From Clostridium sp. 26_21 (GTDB lineage Bacteria; Bacillota; Clostridia; TANB77; CAG-508): a stretch of 64,000 bases of DNA. The stretch covers positions 1-64,000 of the forward strand of contig MNRO01000018.1 of assembly GCA_001915995.1 (NCBI GenBank). The letters are read 5' to 3'. Shown piece after piece: positions 50,204-58,662 of this stretch; position 1 is the first letter of the stretch; every line of letters starts with the position of its first letter. The notes beneath the pieces are model-generated. The model saw nothing but the letters and a program-made list of their open reading frames with translations, did not search any database and was not told the origin of the DNA. A program made the position numbers and the translations under genes.

Positions 50204-52872
50204 TGAAACCATTAAAGATAAAAATAAGTGCATTTGGTCCATATAAAACTTGTATAGATATAGATTTTGAAATGCTTGGGGAAAGTGGAATATTTTTAAT
50301 TACAGGTGATACAGGGGCAGGAAAAACAACAATATTTGATTCAATATCTTTTGCATTATTTGGAGAAGTAAGTGGTTCAAATAGACCAGTACCATCTGTT
50401 AGAAGTGATTTTGCAGATAATGATACAGAAACATTTGTAGAATTGGAATTTACACATAAAAACAAAAAATATAAAATAAGAAGAAATCCAGCTTATGAAA
50501 GGACTAAGAAAAGAGGAGAAGGAACAACAAAAACAAGTGCAGATGCATCATTAGAATATGATGATAAAGTTATATCAGGCACAAAAAATGTAGATATAAA
50601 AATAGAAGAAATATTAGGTATAAATTCAAAACAATTTAAACAAATATCAATGCTTGCACAAGGTGAATTTTTAAAAATACTTTTTGCAGAAAGTAAAGAT
50701 AGAACAGAAATCTTTAGAAGAATATTTGATACAGATATATATAATCAAATTGCCAAAAGATTAGCAGATAAAACAAGAATTGCAAAAGCAGAATTGGAGC
50801 AATTAAAAGATTATTTTGCAATTAATAGTTCAAATATTGTTTGGAAAGATGGAATACAATCAGTACAACCAAAAGATGTAAATGAGTTATTTATTCAAGA
50901 GATTTTAGAAAAATTGCAACAAGAAATAAAAATAAATTCAGAACAATTTGAAAAATGTCAAGAACAAATAAGTAAACAAAGTGATGAAAATTCAAAGATA
51001 GAAAAAGAAATAATGGCTCAAAAAGATAAAAATGATAAAATAGATAGATGTCAAAAATTACAAGAGGAACAAAAAGTATTACAGGAAAAACAAGAAGATA
51101 TAAAACAAAAAGAAATATTAATTCAAAAAAGCCAAGAAATAATAAATAAGATTTTACCTAAAGAAGATAAGAAAAAAGAGTTAGAAAAAGAGATTTCACA
51201 AAAGCAAAAAGTTTTACAAGATATTTCTGAAAAGATTGAACTTGGAAAGAAAAAAGAAGAAAAATTTAAGCAAATTTTAGAATTAATAGAAATTATAAAA
51301 GTTCAATTTCAAAAATATAGTGAATTAAAAGATGGAAAAACAGAATTAGAAGATAAAATAAAAAAATTACAAGTAATTATAAAAGAACAAGAAAATAAAA
51401 AAATAGCAAGTGAAAATGCACAAAAACTTGAAGTAGAATGGGAAAAATTGAGTACAGAAGTGCTTGAAAAAGAAAAAGAATTTTTCAAAGAACAAGCAGG
51501 AATATTAGCAGAAAAACTTAAAGAAAATGAACCATGTCCTGTATGTGGAAGTTTACATCATCCAAATCTTGCTATAAAATCAACAAGTGTATTAACAAAA
51601 GAAGAATTAGATAATTTGAAGGAAAAAGAAGAAAAAAGTCGAAAAACTCTTACAGATGCAACAAATAAAGTTACTGAAATAAATAGTAAAATAGAAACAT
51701 TAATAAAAGAATTTGGAGAAAAGCCAGATGTAGAATTATATAATAAAAAATATCTAGAAATATCAGAAGAATTAGAAAAAGCATATAATCAATTAAACGA
51801 TAATTATAAGCAAATAATGTTAAAAGACATTGTAATAGAGAGTTTTGAATATGACATATTTAAAGAAAAAATAACAAATAAAATTTCAAAAGAAAGAGAA
51901 GAATTTTTAAAACTTCAAACACAACAAGAAGAAAATAAAAAACAAATAGATGAACTATTACAAAAACAAGAAAAGGCTCAAAATGATTATCAAAATACAT
52001 TAAAAGAGCTTGGTTTTGAAAATGAAGAACAATATAAAAAATCAGTATTAAACAATTTGCAAATAGAAATATTTAGCAAAGAAATAGAAAAATATAAAAC
52101 AGATGTAACTATAAATGCAACTAAATTAGAAGAAATTCAAAAAGAAATTAAAGGATTTGAAAAAGTAGATTTAACAGCAAAAATTCAAGAATTTAATAAT
52201 AAAAAACAAAAACTTGAAGATATGAGAAAACAACAAATGGAATATCACAGAATATTTGAAAATAATAATAGAATTTTAGTAGATTTACAAACAAATTCAA
52301 AAAAATTAGACTCAAAAATAAAAGAATTTACAATGGTAGAAGATTTATCTAAAATAGCAAATGGAACAGTTTATGGAAAAAGAAGAATTGAATTTGAGCA
52401 ATTTGTACAAGCATCATATTTTGATATGGTAATTATTGAAGCAAATAAAAGATTATTAAAAATGACAGATAATAGATTTTTATTAGTAAGAAAAGAAAGT
52501 TCTGAAAGAGTATCTGACAAAATAGGACTTGAACTTGAAGTAATAGATAATTATAATGGAAAAAGAAGAGATGTAAAATCTTTATCAGGTGGAGAGGCAT
52601 TTAAGGCAGCATTATCACTTGCACTTGGTTTATCAGATGTTATACAAAGTTATTCTGGTGGAATTGTTGTTGATACAATGTTTATTGATGAGGGTTTTGG
52701 ATCATTAGATACAGAGTCAAGAGAACAGGCAATAAATACATTAAATCAGTTAACAGATAATCATAAGTTGATTGGAATAATTAGCCATGTTACAGAATTG
52801 AAAGAGAGAATCGATAAGAAGATTATTGTTACCAAGTCGACAGAGGGAAGCAAGATAACTGTAGAGAGTTAG
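50203..52872 (+). CDS. sbcC: Exonuclease subunit SbcC (Rad50-like)
   Basis: An 889-residue SMC-type ATPase. Walker A is G-D-T-G-A-G-K-T-T (about 35-43), followed by Q-I-S-M-L-A-Q-G-E-F (Q-loop). Two long coiled coils surround the zinc hook C-P-V-C at about 445-448, where dimers join. The ABC signature L-S-G-G-E-A-F near 794, and Walker B V-D-T-M-F-I-D-E-G-F-G-S-L-D near 823, close the head. The arms are shorter than in Escherichia coli SbcC (about 1050 residues), as usual in Firmicutes. Translation is coupled to sbcD by a one-base overlap. Confidence 0.95.
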   Translation: MKPLKIKISAFGPYKTCIDIDFEMLGESGIFLITGDTGAGKTTIFDSISFALFGEVSGSNRPVPSVRSDFADNDTETFVELEFTHKNKKYKIRRNPAYERTKKRGEGTTKTSADASLEYDDKVISGTKNVDIKIEEILGINSKQFKQISMLAQGEFLKILFAESKDRTEIFRRIFDTDIYNQIAKRLADKTRIAKAELEQLKDYFAINSSNIVWKDGIQSVQPKDVNELFIQEILEKLQQEIKINSEQFEKCQEQISKQSDENSKIEKEIMAQKDKNDKIDRCQKLQEEQKVLQEKQEDIKQKEILIQKSQEIINKILPKEDKKKELEKEISQKQKVLQDISEKIELGKKKEEKFKQILELIEIIKVQFQKYSELKDGKTELEDKIKKLQVIIKEQENKKIASENAQKLEVEWEKLSTEVLEKEKEFFKEQAGILAEKLKENEPCPVCGSLHHPNLAIKSTSVLTKEELDNLKEKEEKSRKTLTDATNKVTEINSKIETLIKEFGEKPDVELYNKKYLEISEELEKAYNQLNDNYKQIMLKDIVIESFEYDIFKEKITNKISKEREEFLKLQTQQEENKKQIDELLQKQEKAQNDYQNTLKELGFENEEQYKKSVLNNLQIEIFSKEIEKYKTDVTINATKLEEIQKEIKGFEKVDLTAKIQEFNNKKQKLEDMRKQQMEYHRIFENNNRILVDLQTNSKKLDSKIKEFTMVEDLSKIANGTVYGKRRIEFEQFVQASYFDMVIIEANKRLLKMTDNRFLLVRKESSERVSDKIGLELEVIDNYNGKRRDVKSLSGGEAFKAALSLALGLSDVIQSYSGGIVVDTMFIDEGFGSLDTESREQAINTLNQLTDNHKLIGIISHVTELKERIDKKIIVTKSTEGSKITVES

Positions 52873-52952
52873 AAAATAATTACAATTTTGGCTGTGTTAA
52901 ATTTAATTCTTTTCTAACATCAAAAACTGTAGAATAAGAAAGGAATGGAAAA

Positions 52953-55900
52953 ATGGCAGAAGAAGTAAAATGGACAGATGAACAGAAACAAGCAATATAT
53001 GAAAAAGATAGCAATATATTAGTAGCTGCTGCAGCAGGAAGCGGAAAAACAGCAGTACTAGTTGAAAGAATTATCAACAAAATAATTAATGAAAAAATAG
53101 ATATAGATAGATTACTTGTAGTAACATTCACAAATGCAGCAGCATCAGAGATGAGAGAAAGAGTATTAAAAGCAATATATAAGAAAATTGATGAAAATCC
53201 AGAAGATGAAAGATTACAAAGACAAGTAACATTATTAAATAAAGCAAGTATATGTACAATAGACTCCTTCTGCCTTGATGTTGTAAGAAACAATTTCTTT
53301 GAAATTGATATATCACAAAACTTCAGGATTGCAGATACAACAGAAATAGAAATTTTACAACAAGATGTTTTAGAAGAACTATTTGAAGAAAAGTATGAAA
53401 GTAAAGATGAAAATTTTGAAAAATTAATAAATACATATACAGGCTATAGAGATGATACACCATTAAAAGAATTGATATTAACAATTTACAAATACATTCA
53501 AAGTAATCCATATCCAGAAAAATGGTTAGATGAAAAAATAGAAATGTTTAACTTTAATTTAGAAGAATGTAAAGACTTTTCACAAACAAGCTGGGGAAAA
53601 ATCCTATTAAAACAAATAAAAGAAGTTGTTGATGATGGAATAATCCAATTAAAACCAGAAGTCCAAAAATTATCAGAATGTGATGATTTAAAGAAAAGTT
53701 ATGAATTTTTAAGAGGAAATTTAAGTCAATTAGAATTGTTACAAGCGAATTTAGACACATGGGATAAAGCATATACAATTTATGCAACAATGGATTTCGG
53801 AAAATGGACAATGGACAGAAATGTTAAATTAGATGAAAAAGTAAATGCACAAAAAGTAAGAGAAAAAGTATTGTCAACATTAAAATCATCAGCAGAAAAA
53901 GTATTAATAATGGATTCAAATGAAGCATATCAAGACATTATAAATATGTATGATATTTTGAAGAAATTAGAAGGATTAATATTAGACTTTTCACAAATAT
54001 TTGCAAAAAGAAAAAAAGAAAAAAATATGGTGGATTTTAGTGATGTAGAACATTTTGCATTAAAAATATTATTAGACGAAAATGGAAATCCAACAGAAAT
54101 AGCAAAAAAATATCAATCTAAATTTGATGAAATAGCAATAGATGAATATCAAGATAGTAATTTAGTACAAGAATATATATTAACATCAATATCTAAAGGA
54201 AAAAATATTTTTATGGTTGGAGATGTTAAGCAAAGTATTTATAAATTTAGACAAGCAAGACCAGATTTATTTTTAAGTAAATATAAAACATATAAATTAA
54301 AACAAAATAAAACAGAAAATGATGATTTAAAGATACAATTATTTAAAAACTTTAGAAGTAGAAAAGAAGTATTAGATTTTTCAAATTTGATATTTTCAAA
54401 AATAATGACAGAAGAATTAGGAGAATTAAATTATACAGAAGAAGAATACTTGAATTTAGGTGCTGATTATAAAGATACTGGTGAAGATTTAAAAACAGAA
54501 ATTGATATAATAACAATAGATAATAAAGAAGATGAAGAAGAGCAAGAAGAATTAGAAGTTGAAGTAGATGAAAATGAAGATACACAAGATGAAGAGTTTA
54601 AAACAGAAGTAGAAAGAAAAGAAGATATAGAAGTTGAAGCAATGTTTGTTGCAAATAAAATAAAACAATTAATAGATAATAAATTCCAAGTATATGATGC
54701 AAAGGCTAAAGAGAAAAGAGATATAAAATATAAAGATATAGTTGTTTTATTAAGATCAACAAAAATATCTGCACCTATTTTTGAAAAAGAAATAATTAAA
54801 TTAGGAATACCAGTATTTAGTGATTCTTCATCAGAATATCTAGAAAGCTTAGAAATTCAAACAATAATGAATTTATTAAAAGTAATAGATAATCCATTAC
54901 AAGAAATACCATTAGTAGCAACAATGAGATCAACAATAGGTGGATTTACAGATAATGAGCTTGTAGAAATCAGATTAAGTGATAAATATGATAATTTTTA
55001 TAATACATTATTAAAATCAAAAAAAGATGTAAGTGAACAACTAAGAAACAAAATAAATAAATTTTTAGAACAAATAGAAACGTGGCGTAAAGAACAAGAA
55101 TATTTGAGTTTAGATGAATTAATCTGGAAAATATATAATGATACAGGATATTTCAATTATGTAGGTCTTATGAGAAATGGAGAATTAAGGCAAGCAAATC
55201 TAAAAATGTTATTTGAGAGAGCAAAACAATGTGAAAGTATAAGTTTTAAAGGATTATATAATTTCATAAATTATATAGAAAAAATAAAAACAAGTAGCAA
55301 AGATATGGATTCAGCAAAAATAATTGGTGAAAATGATGATGTTGTAAGAATAATGAGTATTCACAAAAGTAAAGGACTAGAATTTCCTGTTGTTATTTTA
55401 GCTAATTCAGGAAAACAATTTAATTTACAAGATTTGAATTCAAAAATATTATTACATCCTGAACTTGGAATTGGTGTAAAATATATAGATTATGATATGC
55501 AAATAACATATGATACTTTATCAAAAAGAGCCATAAAAAACAAAATGAAAATAGAAACATTGTCAGAAGAAATGAGAGTTTTATATGTTGCACTAACAAG
55601 AGCTAAAGAGAAAATTATAATAACAGGATTAGCAAAAAAAGAGAAACAAGATAAAATGTTGGAAAATGTCGAAAAATATGATGAATTAAATATAATGTTA
55701 TTATCAAAAGCCAAATCATATTTAGATTGGATTACATTAGTACATTTATATTATGAACAAACAATGGAAAGTCTTGCTACATGGAATGTATTACAAAAAG
55801 AAGATATTATAAAAATGTGTGCTACTCAAGAGCCAGAAAAAGAAGAAAATAAAACTGATGAAATTTTAAAGAAGTTAAATGAATTTAAAATAGAAGATGT

Positions 55901-56696
55901 TAAAGCAAATGAAATACAAAAATTATTAGAATATCAATATAAATATAGTGATGCAACAATTATTCCAACAAAAACATCTGTAACAGAAATTAAAGAGATT
56001 AAACAATCTGTTTTAGGAGAAAAAAGTAAAAAAGAAGCGGAAAATACAAAAATGAAACAATGTGTTTTGAGAGAAGAAAATGAAAGCAAAAATGAAAATA
56101 TAGTTTCAAAAGTAGAATTTCCAAAACCAAAATTCTTACAAAGTGATGAAGAAACAGAAATATCAAATGCAGAAAAAGGTACATTAATACATTTGTGTAT
56201 GCAAAAATTAGATATAAATAAAAAAGAATATACAATACAAGATGTAAAAAAATTAGTAGATAAATTAGTTGCAAAGAAAACTATAACAGAACAAGAAGCA
56301 AATGCAATAAATATAAAGAAAATATATCAATTTACAAAATCAAATATATGGCAAGAAATGACAGAGGCACAAGTTGTTGAAAGAGAAAAGCCTTTTTACA
56401 TTAACATTCCAGCACAAGAAATATATGAAAAAGATTTAGAAGAAAAAGTATTAGTACAAGGTGTTATTGATTTATATTATATAAGTTCTAATGGAGAATT
56501 AGTATTAGTAGATTTTAAAACAGATTATGTTTCAAATAAAAATGAACAAATTTTAATAGAAAGATATAGTTCGCAATTACAATTGTATAAGAGAGCTTTA
56601 GAAAGTGCAACTGGTAAAAGAGTTGATAGAACATATATATATTCTACATATTTAGAAAAAGAAATAATTATTCCAAATAATGATATATGTAATTAA
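52953..56696 (+). CDS. addA: ATP-dependent helicase-nuclease subunit AddA
   Basis: A 1247-residue UvrD-like helicase fused to a RecB-type nuclease. Motif I is A-A-A-G-S-G-K-T (about 26-33), then V-V-T-F-T-N-A-A-A and a Walker B I-A-I-D-E-Y-Q-D-S; helicase motif VI is V-A-L-T-R-A-K-E-K. The C-terminal nuclease domain shows G-T-L-I-H-L-C-M-Q-K-L, and L-V-D-F-K-T-D-Y-V with its Asp and Lys. It resects double-strand breaks with AddB. A strongly acidic insert of about 40 residues lies near residues 525-565. Its usual upstream partner addB is not in the window; sbcDC stands there instead. Family assignment firm. Confidence 0.93.
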   Translation: MAEEVKWTDEQKQAIYEKDSNILVAAAAGSGKTAVLVERIINKIINEKIDIDRLLVVTFTNAAASEMRERVLKAIYKKIDENPEDERLQRQVTLLNKASICTIDSFCLDVVRNNFFEIDISQNFRIADTTEIEILQQDVLEELFEEKYESKDENFEKLINTYTGYRDDTPLKELILTIYKYIQSNPYPEKWLDEKIEMFNFNLEECKDFSQTSWGKILLKQIKEVVDDGIIQLKPEVQKLSECDDLKKSYEFLRGNLSQLELLQANLDTWDKAYTIYATMDFGKWTMDRNVKLDEKVNAQKVREKVLSTLKSSAEKVLIMDSNEAYQDIINMYDILKKLEGLILDFSQIFAKRKKEKNMVDFSDVEHFALKILLDENGNPTEIAKKYQSKFDEIAIDEYQDSNLVQEYILTSISKGKNIFMVGDVKQSIYKFRQARPDLFLSKYKTYKLKQNKTENDDLKIQLFKNFRSRKEVLDFSNLIFSKIMTEELGELNYTEEEYLNLGADYKDTGEDLKTEIDIITIDNKEDEEEQEELEVEVDENEDTQDEEFKTEVERKEDIEVEAMFVANKIKQLIDNKFQVYDAKAKEKRDIKYKDIVVLLRSTKISAPIFEKEIIKLGIPVFSDSSSEYLESLEIQTIMNLLKVIDNPLQEIPLVATMRSTIGGFTDNELVEIRLSDKYDNFYNTLLKSKKDVSEQLRNKINKFLEQIETWRKEQEYLSLDELIWKIYNDTGYFNYVGLMRNGELRQANLKMLFERAKQCESISFKGLYNFINYIEKIKTSSKDMDSAKIIGENDDVVRIMSIHKSKGLEFPVVILANSGKQFNLQDLNSKILLHPELGIGVKYIDYDMQITYDTLSKRAIKNKMKIETLSEEMRVLYVALTRAKEKIIITGLAKKEKQDKMLENVEKYDELNIMLLSKAKSYLDWITLVHLYYEQTMESLATWNVLQKEDIIKMCATQEPEKEENKTDEILKKLNEFKIEDVKANEIQKLLEYQYKYSDATIIPTKTSVTEIKEIKQSVLGEKSKKEAENTKMKQCVLREENESKNENIVSKVEFPKPKFLQSDEETEISNAEKGTLIHLCMQKLDINKKEYTIQDVKKLVDKLVAKKTITEQEANAINIKKIYQFTKSNIWQEMTEAQVVEREKPFYINIPAQEIYEKDLEEKVLVQGVIDLYYISSNGELVLVDFKTDYVSNKNEQILIERYSSQLQLYKRALESATGKRVDRTYIYSTYLEKEIIIPNNDICN

Positions 56697-56720
56697 CAGG
56701 GATTTAAGAAAATCCCTGTT
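56695..56720 (+). terminator. Terminator of addA
   Basis: AACAGGGATT (56695-56704) pairs with AATCCCTGTT (56711-56720); a T-rich tail follows. The addA TAA ends at 56696. Confidence 0.85.
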
Positions 56721-56727
56721 TCTATTT

Positions 56728-56762
56728 TATATACTAGGAAAGTTATACTTTCCTAGTATATA
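56728..56762. repeat. Perfect 16-bp inverted repeat downstream of addA
   Basis: Arms 56728-56743 and 56747-56762 are exact inverted copies around TAT (core ACTAGGAAAGT / ACTTTCCTAGT). It begins 7 bases after the addA terminator and has A, not T, behind it, so it is not an ordinary terminator. It may be one end of an inserted element. Confidence 0.7.
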
Positions 56763-56779
56763 AAAAGCTACAATTGCTA

Positions 56780-56823
56780 GCCCTTTGAGATTTCATCACT
56801 TCGCTCTGAAACTCAAATCGGGC
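56780..56823. other. GC-richer three-part foldback element
   Basis: Nested arms: GCCC (56780-56783) with GGGC (56820-56823), TTTGAG (56784-56789) with CTCAAA (56812-56817), and TTTCA (56791-56795) with TGAAA (56807-56811), around an 11-base loop. It has much more G and C than the surroundings. No coding frame is seen. It might be a structured RNA or a miniature mobile element. Confidence 0.55.
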
Positions 56824-56824
56824 G

Positions 56825-56867
56825 AGAACAAATCAAAGAAAAATTTTCAATTTTTCTTATTTGTTCT
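56825..56867. other. Long AT-rich hairpin beside the foldback element
   Basis: AGAACAAAT (56825-56833) pairs with ATTTGTTCT (56859-56867), and AAGAAAAATT (56836-56845) with AATTTTTCTT (56849-56858), leaving a two-base bulge. It lies just before the promoter at 56889. Confidence 0.6.
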
Positions 56868-56888
56868 TGAAAACATTACAGAAAATAC

Positions 56889-56917
56889 TTGATAAATCCT
56901 AAAAAAAATGGTAAAAT
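56889..56917 (+). promoter_or_regulatory. Promoter of the 56951 gene and remA-rpoZ-gmk
   Basis: TTGATA (56889-56894), 17 bases, TAAAAT (56912-56917), 34 bases before the TTG start. No terminator interrupts until 58564. Confidence 0.6.
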
Positions 56918-56950
56918 GGCATATATACAAGTAAGAAAGAGGAAAGAAAG

Positions 56951-57457
56951 TTGGAAAACGATTCAAAAGAAAAAAATAATATAGTAAAAAAAATAAATGA
57001 TTTAGTAACAGGAAATGTATTAAATAATTTAGTTTATGCATCAATGATCACAATATATTTTATGTTTTTTAATATGTATGCAGTATTTACAGAAGCAACA
57101 TTATTTACACAATATATAAAAATATCAAGTTTTATATTTTTATTATTATCAATTTTAATATTTGAAATAGCATATAAAAAAGATAATGATGAAATAGCAT
57201 TAAATGGAATTGAATTTCTAGTATTATCAATATTTTCATTATTAATACAATATATTCCTAAAGTATTGAAAATAAATGAAAATACATATATGGTTGCAGG
57301 TACATATATTTTTTTAATATATTATGGAATAAAAAATATAATAATATATACATGTGAAAGAAAGAAAGAACTAGATAATTTAAGTGACATAAAAGAAATT
57401 GTAAAAGACGAACCAATCAAAAAAGAAACAAAAAGAAAAAATAAAACTGAAGAATAA
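56951..57457 (+). CDS. Small membrane protein of unknown function upstream of remA
   Basis: A 168-residue protein starting at TTG after GAGGAAAG. A charged start is followed by hydrophobic segments near residues 29-50, 55-75, 88-102 and 115-137, and a basic tail. No motif recognised. The gene ends 19 bases before remA. Its position in the remA-rpoZ-gmk transcript is the only hint to function. Confidence 0.65.
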   Translation: MENDSKEKNNIVKKINDLVTGNVLNNLVYASMITIYFMFFNMYAVFTEATLFTQYIKISSFIFLLLSILIFEIAYKKDNDEIALNGIEFLVLSIFSLLIQYIPKVLKINENTYMVAGTYIFLIYYGIKNIIIYTCERKKELDNLSDIKEIVKDEPIKKETKRKNKTEE

Positions 57458-57475
57458 TTGGAAAGGAAGATAAAT

Positions 57476-57739
57476 ATGCAATTAGTAAATATAGGTTTTG
57501 GAAATATAATTGCAGCAAACAAAATCGTAGCAATAGTAAGTCCAGATTCAGCACCAATAAAAAGAATGGTGCAAGATGCTAAAGATGCAGGAACAGCAAT
57601 TGATGCAACATGTGGAAGAAAAACAAGAGCTGTTTTAATAATGGATTCAGGACATATAATTTTAGCAGCAGTACAGCCAGAAACTGTAGCAGGCAGAGTA
57701 GATAAAGATATTACTCAACCTGTTCAGATAGATGAATAA
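57476..57739 (+). CDS. remA: RemA-type DNA-binding regulator (DUF370)
   Basis: An 87-residue protein. The start M-Q-L-V-N-I-G-F-G-N, then V-S-P-D-S-A-P-I-K-R and T-C-G-R-K-T-R-A-V-L-I-M-D-S-G-H, match RemA, which in Bacillus activates matrix (eps, tapA) and osmoprotection genes by wrapping DNA on a ring-shaped oligomer. ATG 57476 follows AAAGGAAG; the longer TTG frame from 57458 is rejected. In many Firmicutes the gene precedes gmk, as here. Whether it controls the polysaccharide genes of this window is unknown. Confidence 0.92.
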   Translation: MQLVNIGFGNIIAANKIVAIVSPDSAPIKRMVQDAKDAGTAIDATCGRKTRAVLIMDSGHIILAAVQPETVAGRVDKDITQPVQIDE

Positions 57740-57770
57740 TAAAAATAAATATTTAGGAGGTAGATTTAAA

Positions 57771-58004
57771 ATGATGGTAAAACCAACAGTTGCAGAATTA
57801 CTAAAAAAAGCAAAAAATAGATATGAATTAGTAATAGCAACATCAAAAAGAGCAAGACAAATAGCAGAAGGAGCAGAAGTAAAAACAAAAGTGAAGGAAG
57901 AATCGCCAGTAACTTTAGCTGCAAATGAAATTGCAGAAGGAAAAGTAGAAATAGTTGAACCAGCTGAAGAAAAAGAAGATAAAATAGAAAGAGGAGAAGA
58001 ATAA
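57771..58004 (+). CDS. rpoZ: RNA polymerase omega subunit
   Basis: A 77-residue protein. P-T-V-A-E-L-L-K-K-A-K-N-R-Y-E-L-V-I-A-T-S-K-R-A-R followed by I-A-E-G-A is the omega core, helping fold and hold the beta-prime subunit. ATG 57771 is fixed by AGGAGGTAG; a longer frame from 57732 has no site. The acidic end (E-E-K-E-D-K-I-E) is normal. It lies before gmk, reversing the usual gmk-rpoZ order. Confidence 0.9.
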   Translation: MMVKPTVAELLKKAKNRYELVIATSKRARQIAEGAEVKTKVKEESPVTLAANEIAEGKVEIVEPAEEKEDKIERGEE

Positions 58005-58574
58005 GTGTTAGTAATATTATCAGGAGTATCAGGAGCTGGAAAAGATACAATAAAAAAAGAACTATTAAAAAGAATATCTAATGCAGTAACACTTCCATCA
58101 TTCACATCAAGAGATATGAGACCTGGAGAAGTTGAAGGTGATCATTATCATTTTATTAGTAAAAAAGAATTTGAAGAAAAAATCCGTAAAGGAGATTTCT
58201 ATGAATATGATTTACATCATGGAAACTATTATGGAACATCAAGAGAACTTATGGGAAATAAGATAAAAGAAGGAAAAATAATAATAAAAGATATAGAAGT
58301 AAATGGAACAGAAAATCTTTTGAAAATTTTAGGAAATGATACAAGAATTGTTACAATATTTCTAAAAGTTGAAAAAGAAGAATTAAAAAGACGTCTAATT
58401 GAAAGAGGAGACAATATTCAAGACATTGAAGTAAGACTTGGTAGATTAGAATATGAAGAAGATAAAATTAAACTTTATGATTATGTAATAAAAAATGATG
58501 ATTTTGAAAAAACAGTACAAGTTATAATGACAATAATTGAAAATGAAAAAAGAATAGAAGATGAACGTGTATAA
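58005..58574 (+). CDS. gmk: Guanylate kinase
   Basis: A 189-residue enzyme that phosphorylates GMP to GDP. The P-loop is S-G-V-S-G-A-G-K-D-T (about 6-15). F-T-S-R-D-M-R-P-G-E binds GMP, and G-D-F-Y-E-Y and the D-I-E-V-N-G lid region follow. Starts at GTG directly after the rpoZ stop, with AGAGGAG upstream. The usual P-S-G-x-G-K-S/T reads V-S-G-A-G-K-D, with Asp replacing Ser/Thr but Thr next to it. Terminator overlaps its 3' end. Confidence 0.94.
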   Translation: MLVILSGVSGAGKDTIKKELLKRISNAVTLPSFTSRDMRPGEVEGDHYHFISKKEFEEKIRKGDFYEYDLHHGNYYGTSRELMGNKIKEGKIIIKDIEVNGTENLLKILGNDTRIVTIFLKVEKEELKRRLIERGDNIQDIEVRLGRLEYEEDKIKLYDYVIKNDDFEKTVQVIMTIIENEKRIEDERV

Positions 58575-58590
58575 AAACACGTTTTTTCTT
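58564..58590 (+). terminator. Terminator overlapping the end of gmk
   Basis: AACGTGT (58564-58570) pairs with ACACGTT (58577-58583), followed by TTTTTCTTTT. The gmk stop lies in the hairpin loop. Confidence 0.88.
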
Positions 58591-58662
58591 TTATATAATA
58601 AGAAATGTAGAAAAATAAGAAAAATATGTTATAATGTAATCATCGTAAAAAGGAGAAAACAT

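Noticed and set aside
56763..56870. CRISPR-like repeat
   Set aside because: The inverted segments differ from each other and there are no regularly spaced direct repeats or cas genes.
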